Part shown: one piece after another, positions 1-8,436 of the stretch
How the letters are laid out: every line of letters begins with the position of its first letter
Position numbering within the stretch: the stretch's first letter is position 1
Source: Dehalococcoidia bacterium UBA6495
GTDB lineage: Bacteria; Chloroflexota; Dehalococcoidia; Lucifugimonadales; UBA826
Length of the DNA: 31,357 nucleotides
Assembly (NCBI GenBank): GCA_002435305.1
Contig: DJMH01000033.1
Location: 10,228 to 41,584, forward strand
Direction of reading: 5' to 3'
The notes under the pieces: model-generated
What the model was told of the DNA's origin: nothing
Seen by the model: only the letters and a program-made list of their open reading frames with translations
Databases searched by the model: none
Program-made: the position numbers and the translations under genes

Positions 1-144
1 TAAAAATGCTCCCGTTAATGAGTTCAACCAAATCAAAATTATTACAGAATTACATTGCATGAAACGATTGACGTGAATGTGCCGCAATGTTACCTTCTGA
101 AATATTCCAACCGGGATATTGTAACCCTTTCTTAGTGACTCACA

Positions 145-1428
145 ATGGCCCAATCTGTTAAAAAACCGAATATTCCCTGTGAAATAAATTCAGCTCAAAC
201 GCCATCAAAAAAAAGAAGGTTCTCAAACATATTAGATGCCCTTTCATATAGGGACTTTAGATGGTTATGGATAGGCTCATTTGTATCTTTCATGGCAATG
301 AATATGCAAATGATTACAAGAAGTTGGCTAGTATTAAGGGTGACAGACGATTCCCCCTTGGCACTCACACTTGTTACTTTGACCTTTGCTTTACCCATTA
401 TGGTTGTAGCCCCTTTTGCTGGGGCTTTAGCAGATCGGTTTTCCAGAAAAAATTTGATTATTTTTAGCCAAATTGGCAGTGGACTATTTACGTTATTTCT
501 CGGAACCCTCGATTTGATGGGAATTGTAGCTTTTTGGCACATTATGGTGATTGGAATTTTCAATGGTTCATTAATGTCTATAAACATGCCAAGCCGCCAA
601 GCAATCATTTCTGACATAGTACCCGACTCAAAATTAATGAATGCTATCTCCCTTAATAACTCCAGTATGAACTTAACCAGAGTCGCTGGTCCTGCATTAG
701 CAGGGTTTTTAATTTTGCTATTGGATACAGCCGGGGTATTTTTTGTGATTGCTATTATTTATGCTTTTTCGGCTGTCACAATTGGAATGGTCCACTATGC
801 GCCTAACAGAGCGGCAAAGACTGGTAAAAATGTTGGAAGGGATGTGGCAGATGGAATACGTTACGTTTTTGCCAACCCGGTTCTGAGAGGGTTATTCATT
901 ATGTCATTCATACCAGTACTTTTTGGCTTTTCCTATATGGTTTTAGTTCCCGCGTGGGCAAGAGAAGCATTAGCTATCGAATCCGATGGATTAGGAATTC
1001 TACTGATGCTAATGGGTATTGGGGCGACAATCGGAACACTTCTACTTTCAGCGATGGGTAATATCCCAAAAAGAGGGATGGTTATGCTTTGTGCCTCCTT
1101 AGCTTGGGGAGTGACTTTGGCGATATTTGCTCAGGTCACCTCATTCTCCATCGCAGTGCCATTCCTAATATTTATCGGTTTAACTAGCTCAATGTACATG
1201 TCCTTAAACATGACTATGGTGCAACTCAAAGCTGACCCGGAGATGAGAGGCCGTACTATGAGCATATCCATGATGACCTTCGGTATGATGCCTTTGAGTG
1301 CTGTTCCGTTTGGTACTTTGGCTGAAAAAATAGGAACTGCCGATTCTTTGACAATAAGTGGGATTTTACTTGCTGTGTTCACTATCGGGTTTGCTATCGT
1401 CAACAAAACTTTCAGAAAAATGGATTGA
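145..1428 (+). CDS. MFS transporter, MFS_3 (enterobactin-exporter-like) family
   Basis: Predicted inner-membrane secondary transporter of 427 residues. After a charged cytoplasmic tail of about 35 residues comes a run of hydrophobic helices typical of a 12-helix MFS protein. The motif-A-like loop between helices 2 and 3 reads GALADRFSRKNL (about residues 88-99). The opening LSYRDFRWLWIGSFVS and the segment AGPALAGFLI resemble the MFS_3/EntS group, whose studied members export siderophores or drugs. The substrate cannot be read from sequence. It is the first gene in the window; the next gene, a phosphotriesterase-like hydrolase on the same strand, starts 167 bases downstream and has its own candidate promoter, so co-transcription is doubtful. 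The ATG at 145 is the first in frame, but no strong Shine-Dalgarno is visible. Confidence 0.88.
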   Translation: MAQSVKKPNIPCEINSAQTPSKKRRFSNILDALSYRDFRWLWIGSFVSFMAMNMQMITRSWLVLRVTDDSPLALTLVTLTFALPIMVVAPFAGALADRFSRKNLIIFSQIGSGLFTLFLGTLDLMGIVAFWHIMVIGIFNGSLMSINMPSRQAIISDIVPDSKLMNAISLNNSSMNLTRVAGPALAGFLILLLDTAGVFFVIAIIYAFSAVTIGMVHYAPNRAAKTGKNVGRDVADGIRYVFANPVLRGLFIMSFIPVLFGFSYMVLVPAWAREALAIESDGLGILLMLMGIGATIGTLLLSAMGNIPKRGMVMLCASLAWGVTLAIFAQVTSFSIAVPFLIFIGLTSSMYMSLNMTMVQLKADPEMRGRTMSISMMTFGMMPLSAVPFGTLAEKIGTADSLTISGILLAVFTIGFAIVNKTFRKMD

Positions 1429-1494
1429 CTGAATGGGGAGTTACTTTTGTTTTCCTGTTCTCCCACCAAATAGTAATGATTATCTAAAGGTGGG

Positions 1495-1500
1495 TATAAT
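1495..1500 (+). promoter_or_regulatory. Candidate -10 box (TATAAT) upstream of the phosphotriesterase-like gene
   Basis: A perfect TATAAT lies in the 167-base gap before the hydrolase gene and would give a leader of about 90 bases. No convincing -35 hexamer sits 16-18 bases upstream, so this is a weak call based on one box. The box directly follows the 3' arm of a small inverted repeat (CCCACC...GGTGGG, 21-base loop) that could be an operator or chance. Confidence 0.3.
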
Positions 1501-1595
1501 GCGGCTTCATGAAGGATTACAACACTATAAACCCTCATTATCGAGGACACCGAAAAGACATAGCAACTTTCAGTAAGGGTTTATAGGTCAGGATT

Positions 1596-2648
1596 ATGAG
1601 TGACCCAACCCAAAAAGGGAAAATTCAATCAGTACTGGGCTTGATAGATCCAGCAGACCTTGGTTTAACAATGACTCATGAACATCTACTTATAGATTTC
1701 TCTGTCATGTTCAACCCTTCCCCAGATGTAACAACGCAAAGAATGGCACATGCACCGGTTTCAATGGAAAACCTTGGATGGATAAGACAATATTGCTACA
1801 GCAATCTCGACAATCTTTTGGTACTTGATGAGGACACAGCCATAGAAGAAGCCATGCTATATCAAAGACATGGAGGTGGGGCAATCGTTGACGCAACCAC
1901 CATTGGAATTGGAAGAGACCCCCTGGCACTTGCTAGGATATCCCGAGGCGCCGGACTTCATGTAGTAATGGGGGCGGGGTATTATGTCGATGCAGCTCAA
2001 CCTAACAACATTAATGAAATGGATGAAAATGATATTTATCAAGAAATAGTCCGGGATATTCAAGTAGGGGTAGGCAGCACGGGAATAAAAGCCGGAATCA
2101 TCGGCGAAATTGGCTGCACATGGCCGTTGAAGCCAAATGAATTAAAAGTTTTAAAAGCATCTGCTCGAGCTCAATCAGAGACCGGAGCTTCGATCCTTAT
2201 ACATCCAGGAAGGGACGAAAATGCTCCGATTGAAATCCTCAACATACTCGTCGACGCCGGGGCGGACATTTCCAGGGTAATTATGGGGCATTTAGACAGG
2301 ACGGTAGATACGATAGGGACCCTGGAAAAAATAGCCGATACTGGGTGTGTCCTGGAATGGGATCTCTTCGGAAACGAAGTATCTTTTTACCAGCCTTCTG
2401 ACTTTGATATGCCCAGTGATGCCCAGCGGCTTAATTTCATTAGACACATGATAGACAATGGTTTAGGTGACCGAATTGTCATATCCCATGACATTTGTAC
2501 TAAACACCGGCTTGTGAAATACGGTGGTCATGGCTACGGTTACATACCTGAGCACATAATCCCAAGAATGCGAAACAGGAATTTCGAGGAATCTGAAATA
2601 GCAGCGATAACCGAAAATACCCCAGCTAGGCTACTTGCGATCGTATGA
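1596..2648 (+). CDS. Phosphotriesterase-family metal-dependent hydrolase (PHP/PTER-like)
   Basis: Amidohydrolase-superfamily TIM barrel of 350 residues, PF02126 type. The binuclear metal site is readable: H28-x-H30 in THEHLLIDF, a bridging carboxylate at E171 in GEIG (the family uses either a carboxylated Lys or a Glu here), H203 in LIHPGR, H232 in GHLDRT and D299 in ISHDI. The C-terminus (GGHGYGYIPEHIIPRM, then a final NTPARLLA) matches the phosphotriesterase homology proteins more than organophosphatases proper. The related animal protein PTER hydrolyses N-acetyltaurine, and others are lactonases or amidases, so the substrate is open. The ATG at 1596 follows an AGG-containing stretch. The stop lies 3 bases from that of the convergent VOC gene. 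Confidence 0.9.
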   Translation: MSDPTQKGKIQSVLGLIDPADLGLTMTHEHLLIDFSVMFNPSPDVTTQRMAHAPVSMENLGWIRQYCYSNLDNLLVLDEDTAIEEAMLYQRHGGGAIVDATTIGIGRDPLALARISRGAGLHVVMGAGYYVDAAQPNNINEMDENDIYQEIVRDIQVGVGSTGIKAGIIGEIGCTWPLKPNELKVLKASARAQSETGASILIHPGRDENAPIEILNILVDAGADISRVIMGHLDRTVDTIGTLEKIADTGCVLEWDLFGNEVSFYQPSDFDMPSDAQRLNFIRHMIDNGLGDRIVISHDICTKHRLVKYGGHGYGYIPEHIIPRMRNRNFEESEIAAITENTPARLLAIV

Positions 2649-2651
2649 GAA

Positions 2652-3047
2652 TTAGACTAAAACCCCAAATCCCGATTTAGTGCATATTTCTATTCGATTA
2701 CCTTCAGGATCATTCAAGAAAAAGACTCTTTGGCCATCATTCCGGGTCGTAATATCAGTGGTCTCAATTCCTTTCTGCTGAACTACTCTAGCAGCTGCAT
2801 CTATATCATCGACTTCGAAAGCACCATGATGTGACGGGGTCGAGGGGCCCTCAGGGGTTTCAACAAGGTGTACCATCGCTCCGCTTGGTAATTGGAGCCA
2901 AATTATGTGTTCAACATCAACCTGTTTGGGTATTTGTTTCACTCCGAGTACCTCTACCCAAAATCTTCTTGCCTTCTCTTTATCAACCACGTTATAAGTC
3001 ACATGATTAACCGCCTTCAGTCTGACATGATCTTCCGTTAGGCTCAT
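2652..3047 (-). CDS. VOC-superfamily (glyoxalase/dioxygenase fold) protein
   Basis: Single-module VOC protein of 131 residues. Each half carries the beta-alpha-beta-beta-beta pattern: an opening NHVTYNVVDKEKARRFWVEVLG (abbreviated NHVTYNV...FWVEVLG) and a second half ending FLNDPEGNRIEIC. Likely metal ligands are H15, H74 (in the HHGAFEV segment) and E120; H60 is another candidate. The family includes glyoxalase I, fosfomycin-resistance enzymes, extradiol dioxygenases and methylmalonyl-CoA epimerase. Length and motifs fit a dimeric small VOC enzyme but do not identify the substrate. Its start has a good purine-rich site (AGAGGGGG) about 5 bases upstream. It is divergent from the RidA-like gene, sharing a gap of about 96 bases, and convergent with the phosphotriesterase-like gene. 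Confidence 0.9.
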   Translation of the reverse strand: MSLTEDHVRLKAVNHVTYNVVDKEKARRFWVEVLGVKQIPKQVDVEHIIWLQLPSGAMVHLVETPEGPSTPSHHGAFEVDDIDAAARVVQQKGIETTDITTRNDGQRVFFLNDPEGNRIEICTKSGFGVLV

Positions 3048-3143
3048 TTGGACCCCCTCTGATATTATGCTCTGTGCCGATTCGTGCTAGTTAGAATTGA
3101 ACAATAGTGGCACCGATAAAAAAAGTCCAACTAGGAGAGCTTA

Positions 3144-3611
3144 ATGGGAACGATAGAAGACAGAATTCAGGAATTGGGAATTGAATTACCAGAATCCCCA
3201 GCTCCCTTGGCAAATTATGTGCCGGTGGTGAGAACAGGTAATTTGATATATCTCTCAGGGGTAGGGCCCACTCCCAAACCAGACGGAAGTGAATATAAAG
3301 GAAAACTCGGAGGCACTCTTGGGGTGGAAGAAGGATATGATGCCGCTAGACTGACAGCTATAAACATGGTTGCCAGGTTAAAAGGATACCTAGGAGAACT
3401 AGATAGAGTTAACCAGATTGTCAAACTACTCTCAATGGTTAATTCAGTACCCGACTTCACCGAACCTCCAGCTGTGACAAACGGTTGTTCCGACTTACTG
3501 GTAGAAATTTTTGGTGACAAAGGACGTCATGCCAGGTCAGCAGTGGGGGTAGCAACCCTACCTGGCGGGATGCCAATCGAAATAGAAATGATCGCAGAAA
3601 TATCGGATTAA
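3144..3611 (+). CDS. RidA/YjgF-family protein (YjgF_endoribonc subgroup)
   Basis: RidA-fold protein of 155 residues. The signature arginine is R131 in HARSAVGVATLPGG, and E147 in PIEIEMIA matches the conserved acidic residue, so imine/enamine deaminase chemistry is possible. RidA proteins hydrolyse reactive 2-aminoacrylate-type intermediates made by PLP enzymes. The length, and an N-terminal helix IQELGIELPESPAPLANYVP before the fold (here abbreviated IQELGIELP...NYVP), suggest the longer YjgF_endoribonc (PF14588) subgroup rather than canonical 128-residue RidA. The ATG has an AGGAGAG site 6 bases upstream. An S51-like gene follows 21 bases later on the same strand and is probably co-transcribed. 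Confidence 0.92.
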   Translation: MGTIEDRIQELGIELPESPAPLANYVPVVRTGNLIYLSGVGPTPKPDGSEYKGKLGGTLGVEEGYDAARLTAINMVARLKGYLGELDRVNQIVKLLSMVNSVPDFTEPPAVTNGCSDLLVEIFGDKGRHARSAVGVATLPGGMPIEIEMIAEISD

Positions 3612-3632
3612 CGAGTTTAAACCAAGTAACTT

Positions 3633-4292
3633 ATGAACAATATTCTCTTGGTTGGCGGTGGGGAATTTCGGGAAGAATGCCTCGCTATGGATTCTTATTT
3701 ACTGGAGTCCTTAAAGAAGAAACACCCACGTGTCGCGATAATTCCTACGGCGGCTGCAAACCAACGACCCGAAAAGGCTGCGGAGAATGGCGTTCGATAT
3801 TTCGATTCTCTGGGAGCAAATGCGAACTCAATTCTGATTTTGAACAGGGCCCAAGCAGAAGATGAAACATACTTCAGTAACATTCATGAAGTCGATCTCA
3901 TATATTTAACAGGAGGAGACCCGAAACACCTGTTAGAAACTTTGTACCAAACACCATTCATGGCAGCAATTACAGAATCCGTATCAAAGGGGGCAACCCT
4001 AGCAGGTTCGAGTGCAGGAGCAATGGTATTAGGTAGTAGAATGAGATTCAAAAAATGGATGCCGGCCATCGGCCTTATTTCAAATACTGCCGTCTTACCT
4101 CACCATGAAAATAGTATCCCTGAGACAGTCTTATCTGAAAATCAATCCGAGTTACAGTCAGGAATTGAGCTTATTGGTATTGACTCGGCTACCGGCGTTT
4201 TTTTGGGAGACAACGGAGTCAAAATCGCAGGAAAAGGTAAAGCCATCTTTTACAGTGGAAGCACTTACAAGATAATTGAATCGGCTTCTTAA
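3633..4292 (+). CDS. Peptidase S51 / cyanophycinase-like hydrolase
   Basis: Class I glutamine-amidotransferase-fold serine hydrolase of 219 residues. The nucleophile elbow is AGSSAGAMVLG with S127 as probable nucleophile, the equivalent of GTSAGA in cyanophycinase and GWSAGA in peptidase E. The LTGGDPKHLLETL segment (about 92-104) and LPHHE (H157, likely catalytic His) support this. Family members cleave Asp-X dipeptides or cyanophycin; whether this one does either is not determinable. There is no signal peptide, so it is probably cytosolic. It is the second gene of a probable RidA-S51 unit and ends 8 bases from the convergent ferredoxin gene. Confidence 0.85.
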   Translation: MNNILLVGGGEFREECLAMDSYLLESLKKKHPRVAIIPTAAANQRPEKAAENGVRYFDSLGANANSILILNRAQAEDETYFSNIHEVDLIYLTGGDPKHLLETLYQTPFMAAITESVSKGATLAGSSAGAMVLGSRMRFKKWMPAIGLISNTAVLPHHENSIPETVLSENQSELQSGIELIGIDSATGVFLGDNGVKIAGKGKAIFYSGSTYKIIESAS

Positions 4293-4307
4293 GCTAGCAA
4301 TTAAGAA
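4286..4307. terminator. Possible bidirectional hairpin between convergent genes
   Basis: A perfect 7-bp inverted repeat, TTCTTAA / TTAAGAA with an 8-base loop, spans the facing stop codons of the S51-like and ferredoxin genes. The stem is AT-rich and weak. The plus-strand side is followed only by a short mixed T stretch, so this may be a weak terminator or chance. Confidence 0.25.
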
Positions 4308-4645
4308 TCCAAATTTATTTTCATTCCGTTGTTTACCAGACCTTCGACTGGTTTACCTTCGACGAGGTGTTCTTTCACGATGGTCTCTACGTCATCGGGG
4401 TTTGCAATATACCATGTGCCTTCATTTCCAGGCCCATAGACAATCATGCTACATTGATCGGTCTCACATTTCCTATGTTGACTCGTGCAACCAGTGCTAG
4501 AAACAAATACGCTGCGTCTAAGCTTATATTTCGACAACATTTCTACAACTTTTTGTTTTACCTCTGCTCCACCCTTATTTCCGCAATGGATTCCATCCTC
4601 TCGTTCAACATCACAAACCAGGATATGATTTTTAAATTCAGGCAT
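4301..4645 (-). CDS. Thioredoxin-like [2Fe-2S] ferredoxin, divergent cysteine spacing
   Basis: Small protein of 114 residues with the pattern of thioredoxin-like [2Fe-2S] ferredoxins (Shethna/NuoE-related): HILVCDVEREDGIHCGNKGG at the N-terminus, STGC in the middle, then MIVYGPGNEGTWY and a DDVETIVKEHL helix. Cysteines are C11, C21, C53, C60 and C65. The first pair fits. The usual second pair is Cys-x3-Cys (TGCLGxC); here C53 is followed by C60 and C65, with a few extra residues. A cluster is still likely, but which Cys is the fourth ligand is unclear. The protein would be a soluble one-electron carrier with unknown partner. The gene stands alone on the minus strand. Confidence 0.85.
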   Translation of the reverse strand: MPEFKNHILVCDVEREDGIHCGNKGGAEVKQKVVEMLSKYKLRRSVFVSSTGCTSQHRKCETDQCSMIVYGPGNEGTWYIANPDDVETIVKEHLVEGKPVEGLVNNGMKINLDS

Positions 4646-4768
4646 AATGCTTCTCCCCGTAACCGTATTTCTAACGAAAAGATTCTATCAGTCTTATATT
4701 ACTGTCACAAATTACTGAAAGATTGAATACATGTTAATGTTGTCGAATACTAGATTAGGAAGTTTGAT

Positions 4769-5542
4769 ATGTTCGCAAATAAAAATGCAGGAAGGCTTTC
4801 TGGAAAAGTAGCCCTTATAACAGGTGCCAAATCTGGAATTGGAGAGGCATGCGTAAAGAGATTCGTGGAAGAAGGGGCCTGTGTTGTTGCGGCAGATATA
4901 TCGGTTCCCGGTACCTACCCGGAGGAGACCAGCGCCATTTTGAAAATTTCAGGTGATGTTACCAAATCAGGCGATGCCGCTGAAATGGTGAATAAAGCTA
5001 CGCAAGCATATGGGAAACTCGATATCTTAGTTAACAGTGCCGGAATAAGTAGTCGAAACGCTTTTGAGGAAGATGCGGACCCTGAGGAAATATGGGACAG
5101 GGTGATAGAAGTAAATTTAAAAGGCACCTATTTGGTCTCTCGGTATGCAGTACCAGAGATGGAACTGAACGGAAGTGGATCAATAATCAACCTGGCTTCC
5201 ATAAACGGATTGGTAGGATATCCGGTCGGTATCGGAGGTGGGTTTAATGCATATCCCCCATCAAAAGGTGGTGTCATTCAATTCACGAAAACTTTAGCAA
5301 ACGATATGGCCTCAAAAAATGTGCGGGTTAACTGTCTATGCCCAGGATATGTGGAGACTAACCTAACTGAATCCTTAACTAGCAACGAATCTATTTACCA
5401 ACAATTGAAAAATTTACACCCAATGGGGCGCTTAGGGCGACCAGAAGAAATAGCTAACGCAGCTCTATTTCTTGCTTCTGATGAAGCATCCTTCATTACT
5501 GGTTCTTCGTTAGTTATAGATGGTGGGTATACTTCTCAGTAA
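4769..5542 (+). CDS. SDR-family NAD(P)-dependent oxidoreductase (classical, FabG-like)
   Basis: Classical short-chain dehydrogenase/reductase of 257 residues. It has the nucleotide-binding TGAKSGIG (18-25), a D43 after beta-2 (AADIS) that favours NAD(H), NSAG (89-92), catalytic S144 in LASING, Y162 and K166 in YPPSK, and the CPGYVETN loop. The C-terminal SFITGSSLVIDGGY is standard for tetrameric SDRs. It oxidises or reduces an alcohol/ketone; the family is too broad to name a substrate. The ATG is preceded by AGGAAG about 6 bases upstream. It ends 7 bases from the convergent release-factor gene and appears monocistronic. Confidence 0.93.
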   Translation: MFANKNAGRLSGKVALITGAKSGIGEACVKRFVEEGACVVAADISVPGTYPEETSAILKISGDVTKSGDAAEMVNKATQAYGKLDILVNSAGISSRNAFEEDADPEEIWDRVIEVNLKGTYLVSRYAVPEMELNGSGSIINLASINGLVGYPVGIGGGFNAYPPSKGGVIQFTKTLANDMASKNVRVNCLCPGYVETNLTESLTSNESIYQQLKNLHPMGRLGRPEEIANAALFLASDEASFITGSSLVIDGGYTSQ

Positions 5543-5549
5543 ATACTGG

Positions 5550-6293
5550 TCATCGAACTGTCTTAAAGACCCTAACCCTACTCTTATATATTTCATCGCC
5601 TAATGACTTTAAAGCCTTACTGTTCGGTTCATCCACATTTATTAATCTAGACATAACCTTCCCCTCAAATTTTTCAATAAATCCGCACCTTTTCTTGAAT
5701 CCGTTGACCGTGTGTTTCTCACCACCCAGAAACAGATAATCAATGTCGTGCATCCTCGGCTCAAATATGCGTTGAGAAACTTCACAGACCTTGTCATAAA
5801 GCTCTCGGATCAATCTTTCTCTACTTCTCTCAAATCTTCTCTGTGAGGACCCTCCTGCCTTATGACGATTTTTCATCTGACGACCTTCTGTCTTGGTCTC
5901 TACCAATTCCTGCCCATCCATTAGGGCAACGGCATACCTTCCTAGTCTGACTAGGACCACCGCAACCATTTTAGGTACATCAAATATATCTTCCAAGAGT
6001 AGGGTGTCTTGATCTTGCGTAATTGCATCCATCGAAAAGGGCAAAGGCGGTTCGATGACGGTTAATTCCTCATCACGTCTGAACAGGACCATCCCCGTGT
6101 CATTAGAGCCAACTTCGTTGATAACGGCCTCTATAACGGGGCCTGCGATTTTGGGGGTGACGGAGTTAGTCTCTTTAAAATTGGCCGCAAGATAGACGGT
6201 ACGGTCTGTGTATGTATTTTCAGCTAACTCACTCAGGTGTTTAAAAACCGCTTCTTTTGAGAGCCAATTATCGCTTGTCTGGACTATTTGCAT
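5550..6293 (-). CDS. VLRF1-type peptidyl-tRNA hydrolase / release factor (acVLRF1 family)
   Basis: Protein of 247 residues that I assign to the Vms1-like release-factor group (acVLRF1). The diagnostic segment is KNRHKAGGSSQRRFERSRE (about 141-159): a basic Gly-rich loop with the GxxQ signature (G148-S-S-Q151), followed by an Arg-rich helix. It is preceded by the paired strands GRYAVALMDGQELVETKTEG. In yeast Vms1/human ANKZF1 this loop enters the peptidyl-transferase centre and cleaves peptidyl-tRNA on split 60S subunits; bacterial homologues are predicted to act in ribosome rescue or quality control. The eukaryotic zinc-finger, ankyrin and VIM parts are absent, as in other bacterial members. 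It is encoded just downstream of the large hydrolase on the same strand (27-base gap). The family call is from motif recognition. Confidence 0.78.
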   Translation of the reverse strand: MQIVQTSDNWLSKEAVFKHLSELAENTYTDRTVYLAANFKETNSVTPKIAGPVIEAVINEVGSNDTGMVLFRRDEELTVIEPPLPFSMDAITQDQDTLLLEDIFDVPKMVAVVLVRLGRYAVALMDGQELVETKTEGRQMKNRHKAGGSSQRRFERSRERLIRELYDKVCEVSQRIFEPRMHDIDYLFLGGEKHTVNGFKKRCGFIEKFEGKVMSRLINVDEPNSKALKSLGDEIYKSRVRVFKTVR

Positions 6294-6320
6294 TGCAAGT
6301 TCCCATGTATTTTATCTACA

Positions 6321-8303
6321 TTATTCGGTGCTAGTGATATCGTCGTACTTCTGCTCGCAAATATCCATCACACCTTGGAAATCTTCATTCAAAATATATC
6401 CTTCCTCAATTAATTTCTGAGCTGCTTCTTTTATCTTAAGCATATAATCTTGCTTTGTATGATAAAGGCTTTCAAGTGACGGTCGGGGATCATGATCTCT
6501 TTCCTTTTCGCTTTCGGTGGAAGGAAGCGCCACAGTCCACCCAGCCAATCCCCCTGTAATTCCGATAAGAAGCCCTTCGTTTCCAATCAAGGAATGTCTC
6601 GTATTCCACCCGGTATTAGTAGCCACAGGAACACTTACATCTGGCAGCCGGATACCAGCTATCTCATTTAATGTTTCATCCACGTCCGATACAAAGGCAG
6701 GATAAGTTTCACCTTGTTCGGGCGGCAGCTTGACTGTTCTACCCAAATGCTGCTCATCGCCATAATCTAATCTCATTGGATTTAAAACCCTATCAGGTAG
6801 TCTTATGCCGGGAATCTTTGAAAATTTTCCTATTACGTCTTTAGTTTCAATCGCGGTGCCATCTTCATGTCTTGGATGACTACTGGCCGGCGGGTCATTC
6901 TCACCTTTTATCCAATTATTCATATTGGTCAAACAACCTCTCAAGATCGGAGTGTAGTTGATACCATTGAAAGGCAAATTACCCCTTACAGAATCTGATT
7001 CTCTGACTGTTTCTAAAGGGTATTTCCCTGAACCATGTTGCGTTCCCGAAAAATGGTAGCGCCTGACATTAGGATGTTCTGGGGCATCACTATTATCTTC
7101 TATATTGGTATGTATTAAGGCAGCATCCCCACGCCAATATTCGGCGGAACTGTTTGTAAACATTATTTTGGGAACTTTTCCTTGACTAGTCATCCTGTCT
7201 AGCAGTCCACCCTCCTTACCGGTTACCGTGTCTTTTTGTTCAGTATCAGTAAATGGAAACAACTCTGGAATTATGTAGCAAACATCTTTGGAAGGTTGTC
7301 CAAAGCGTAGATTGAACTCTCCTCTCATACCCCCTCCTACATGAGCAATTATTCCATCCATGGATTGCCGAGCGGATTCATCAACATTCATACCCGTGTA
7401 TATATACTGCCTAAGAAACCTGCCGGTCTGCGACACTCCGTAAGATATCGCGTGATCTAAATAACCACTAAGTGGATTACCTTCTTCATCCGAGGCAAAT
7501 TTCATGAAGGAGCAAATATCCCTAACCGCGGCAAATCCTAAGCCAACAATACGACTACCCTTTGCCGTATAAACCAACTTATATATCCGTCCTAATTCGA
7601 ATCCCCCTTGGAGATGTACGTGCGACACGTCTGGTTCGATTTCGGAATCCTCCACCCGGACAAGAGCCCATTTGTCTCTTTCAATCAGTTCGGGTATCCC
7701 GTTTGGTTGATCTTGCACCATCAGCTCTGCCTCAAGCTCAGTCTCATCGGCAGCCGGGTTTTTCAAGTGATATCGGTCAGCTAGAGGAAAAACTGAAGTT
7801 GCAACATTTGCCTGATATTGATTCATAACCCTTCCACTTAAATGTTCTCCATCAACAGATGCCTCCGGTACGGAAAGCCCGATCAATCCAGGTATGTCTG
7901 GCACATCTGCTTGCCATCCACAAAACATCACCGTATAACCTTCCCTCATCAAAAATCCATTGCCGGATTCAATCGGTGAGGTAGGGTCTGTAGGTCTATT
8001 TGCACTATTAAACCCGTAAAGTACGGTCTTGTTTCCCCTATTTACGACATCAAGAAACATAGTGCCATTGCCTTTATCTGGATCAGAAGGAGTCAACAAA
8101 ACGAAATCGGCCGAAAACTCAACCTTCCCAACAGCATTACGAGGAGCTAATTGGATATCTACTATTCTTTCGTTTGACTCAGATAAAGGGTCTACTTCGA
8201 AATAGGCTGTCCCCTGCAAATGGTCGTAGGTCCCTATGTCTCCATATTCTTTCCCATTCTCCAACAAAACTTTACTGGTTATTTCAAATCGGCTTACCGG
8301 CAT
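6321..8303 (-). CDS. Large alpha/beta-hydrolase domain protein (PF20091-like)
   Basis: Large hydrolase of 660 residues. The nucleophile elbow is SYGVSQTGRFLRQ with S291 as probable nucleophile, and H423 in the FSGTQHG segment is the likely catalytic His. The N-terminal portion (FEITSKVLLENGKEYGDIG, then FLDVVNRGNK and GYTVMFCGWQADVP) is the beta-rich lead region typical of this family. No signal peptide is visible, so it is probably cytosolic. The family is common in soil and marine heterotrophs and largely uncharacterised; esterase or lactonase activity is a family-level inference. The ATG at 8303 has GGGAGG about 8 bases upstream. It probably forms a two-gene unit with the VLRF1 gene after it. 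The C-terminal 60 residues are a charged helical tail. Confidence 0.85.
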   Translation of the reverse strand: MPVSRFEITSKVLLENGKEYGDIGTYDHLQGTAYFEVDPLSESNERIVDIQLAPRNAVGKVEFSADFVLLTPSDPDKGNGTMFLDVVNRGNKTVLYGFNSANRPTDPTSPIESGNGFLMREGYTVMFCGWQADVPDIPGLIGLSVPEASVDGEHLSGRVMNQYQANVATSVFPLADRYHLKNPAADETELEAELMVQDQPNGIPELIERDKWALVRVEDSEIEPDVSHVHLQGGFELGRIYKLVYTAKGSRIVGLGFAAVRDICSFMKFASDEEGNPLSGYLDHAISYGVSQTGRFLRQYIYTGMNVDESARQSMDGIIAHVGGGMRGEFNLRFGQPSKDVCYIIPELFPFTDTEQKDTVTGKEGGLLDRMTSQGKVPKIMFTNSSAEYWRGDAALIHTNIEDNSDAPEHPNVRRYHFSGTQHGSGKYPLETVRESDSVRGNLPFNGINYTPILRGCLTNMNNWIKGENDPPASSHPRHEDGTAIETKDVIGKFSKIPGIRLPDRVLNPMRLDYGDEQHLGRTVKLPPEQGETYPAFVSDVDETLNEIAGIRLPDVSVPVATNTGWNTRHSLIGNEGLLIGITGGLAGWTVALPSTESEKERDHDPRPSLESLYHTKQDYMLKIKEAAQKLIEEGYILNEDFQGVMDICEQKYDDITSTE

Positions 8304-8360
8304 TTTTTACCTCCCACAACATAAACCTCATTCTAGCATTCTAATTTCTCTCAGAGGACG

Positions 8361-8390
8361 TTGACTGTAGGACAGCTCAAATCCTAAACT
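8361..8390 (+). promoter_or_regulatory. Candidate sigma70-like promoter for rpiB
   Basis: TTGACT (8361-8366) and TAAACT (8385-8390) are separated by 18 bases, matching the consensus at 5 of 6 and 4 of 6 positions. It lies in the divergent gap ahead of rpiB and would give a leader of about 40 bases. The match is modest and could be chance. Confidence 0.35.
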
Positions 8391-8436
8391 CTTTATCTAA
8401 TGATCGTAGATACTACTGCAACCGGAGATAACACCG

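Noticed and set aside
68..96. TTGACG followed by TACCTT at 17 bases ahead of the first MFS gene
   Set aside because: The -10 element matches only 3 of 6 consensus positions; too weak to call a promoter.
1437..1494. Inverted repeats after the first MFS gene (GGGAG/CTCCC and CCCACC/GGTGGG)
   Set aside because: Loops of about 20 bases, short stems and no T-run, so not a convincing terminator or operator.
4367..4726. 119-codon plus-strand open frame opposite the ferredoxin gene
   Set aside because: It is the antisense shadow of a gene with clear cysteine motifs and has no motif of its own.
5995..8303. Release factor and large hydrolase as one functional system
   Set aside because: They share strand and a 27-base gap, but nothing in either sequence ties ribosome rescue to this hydrolase family.
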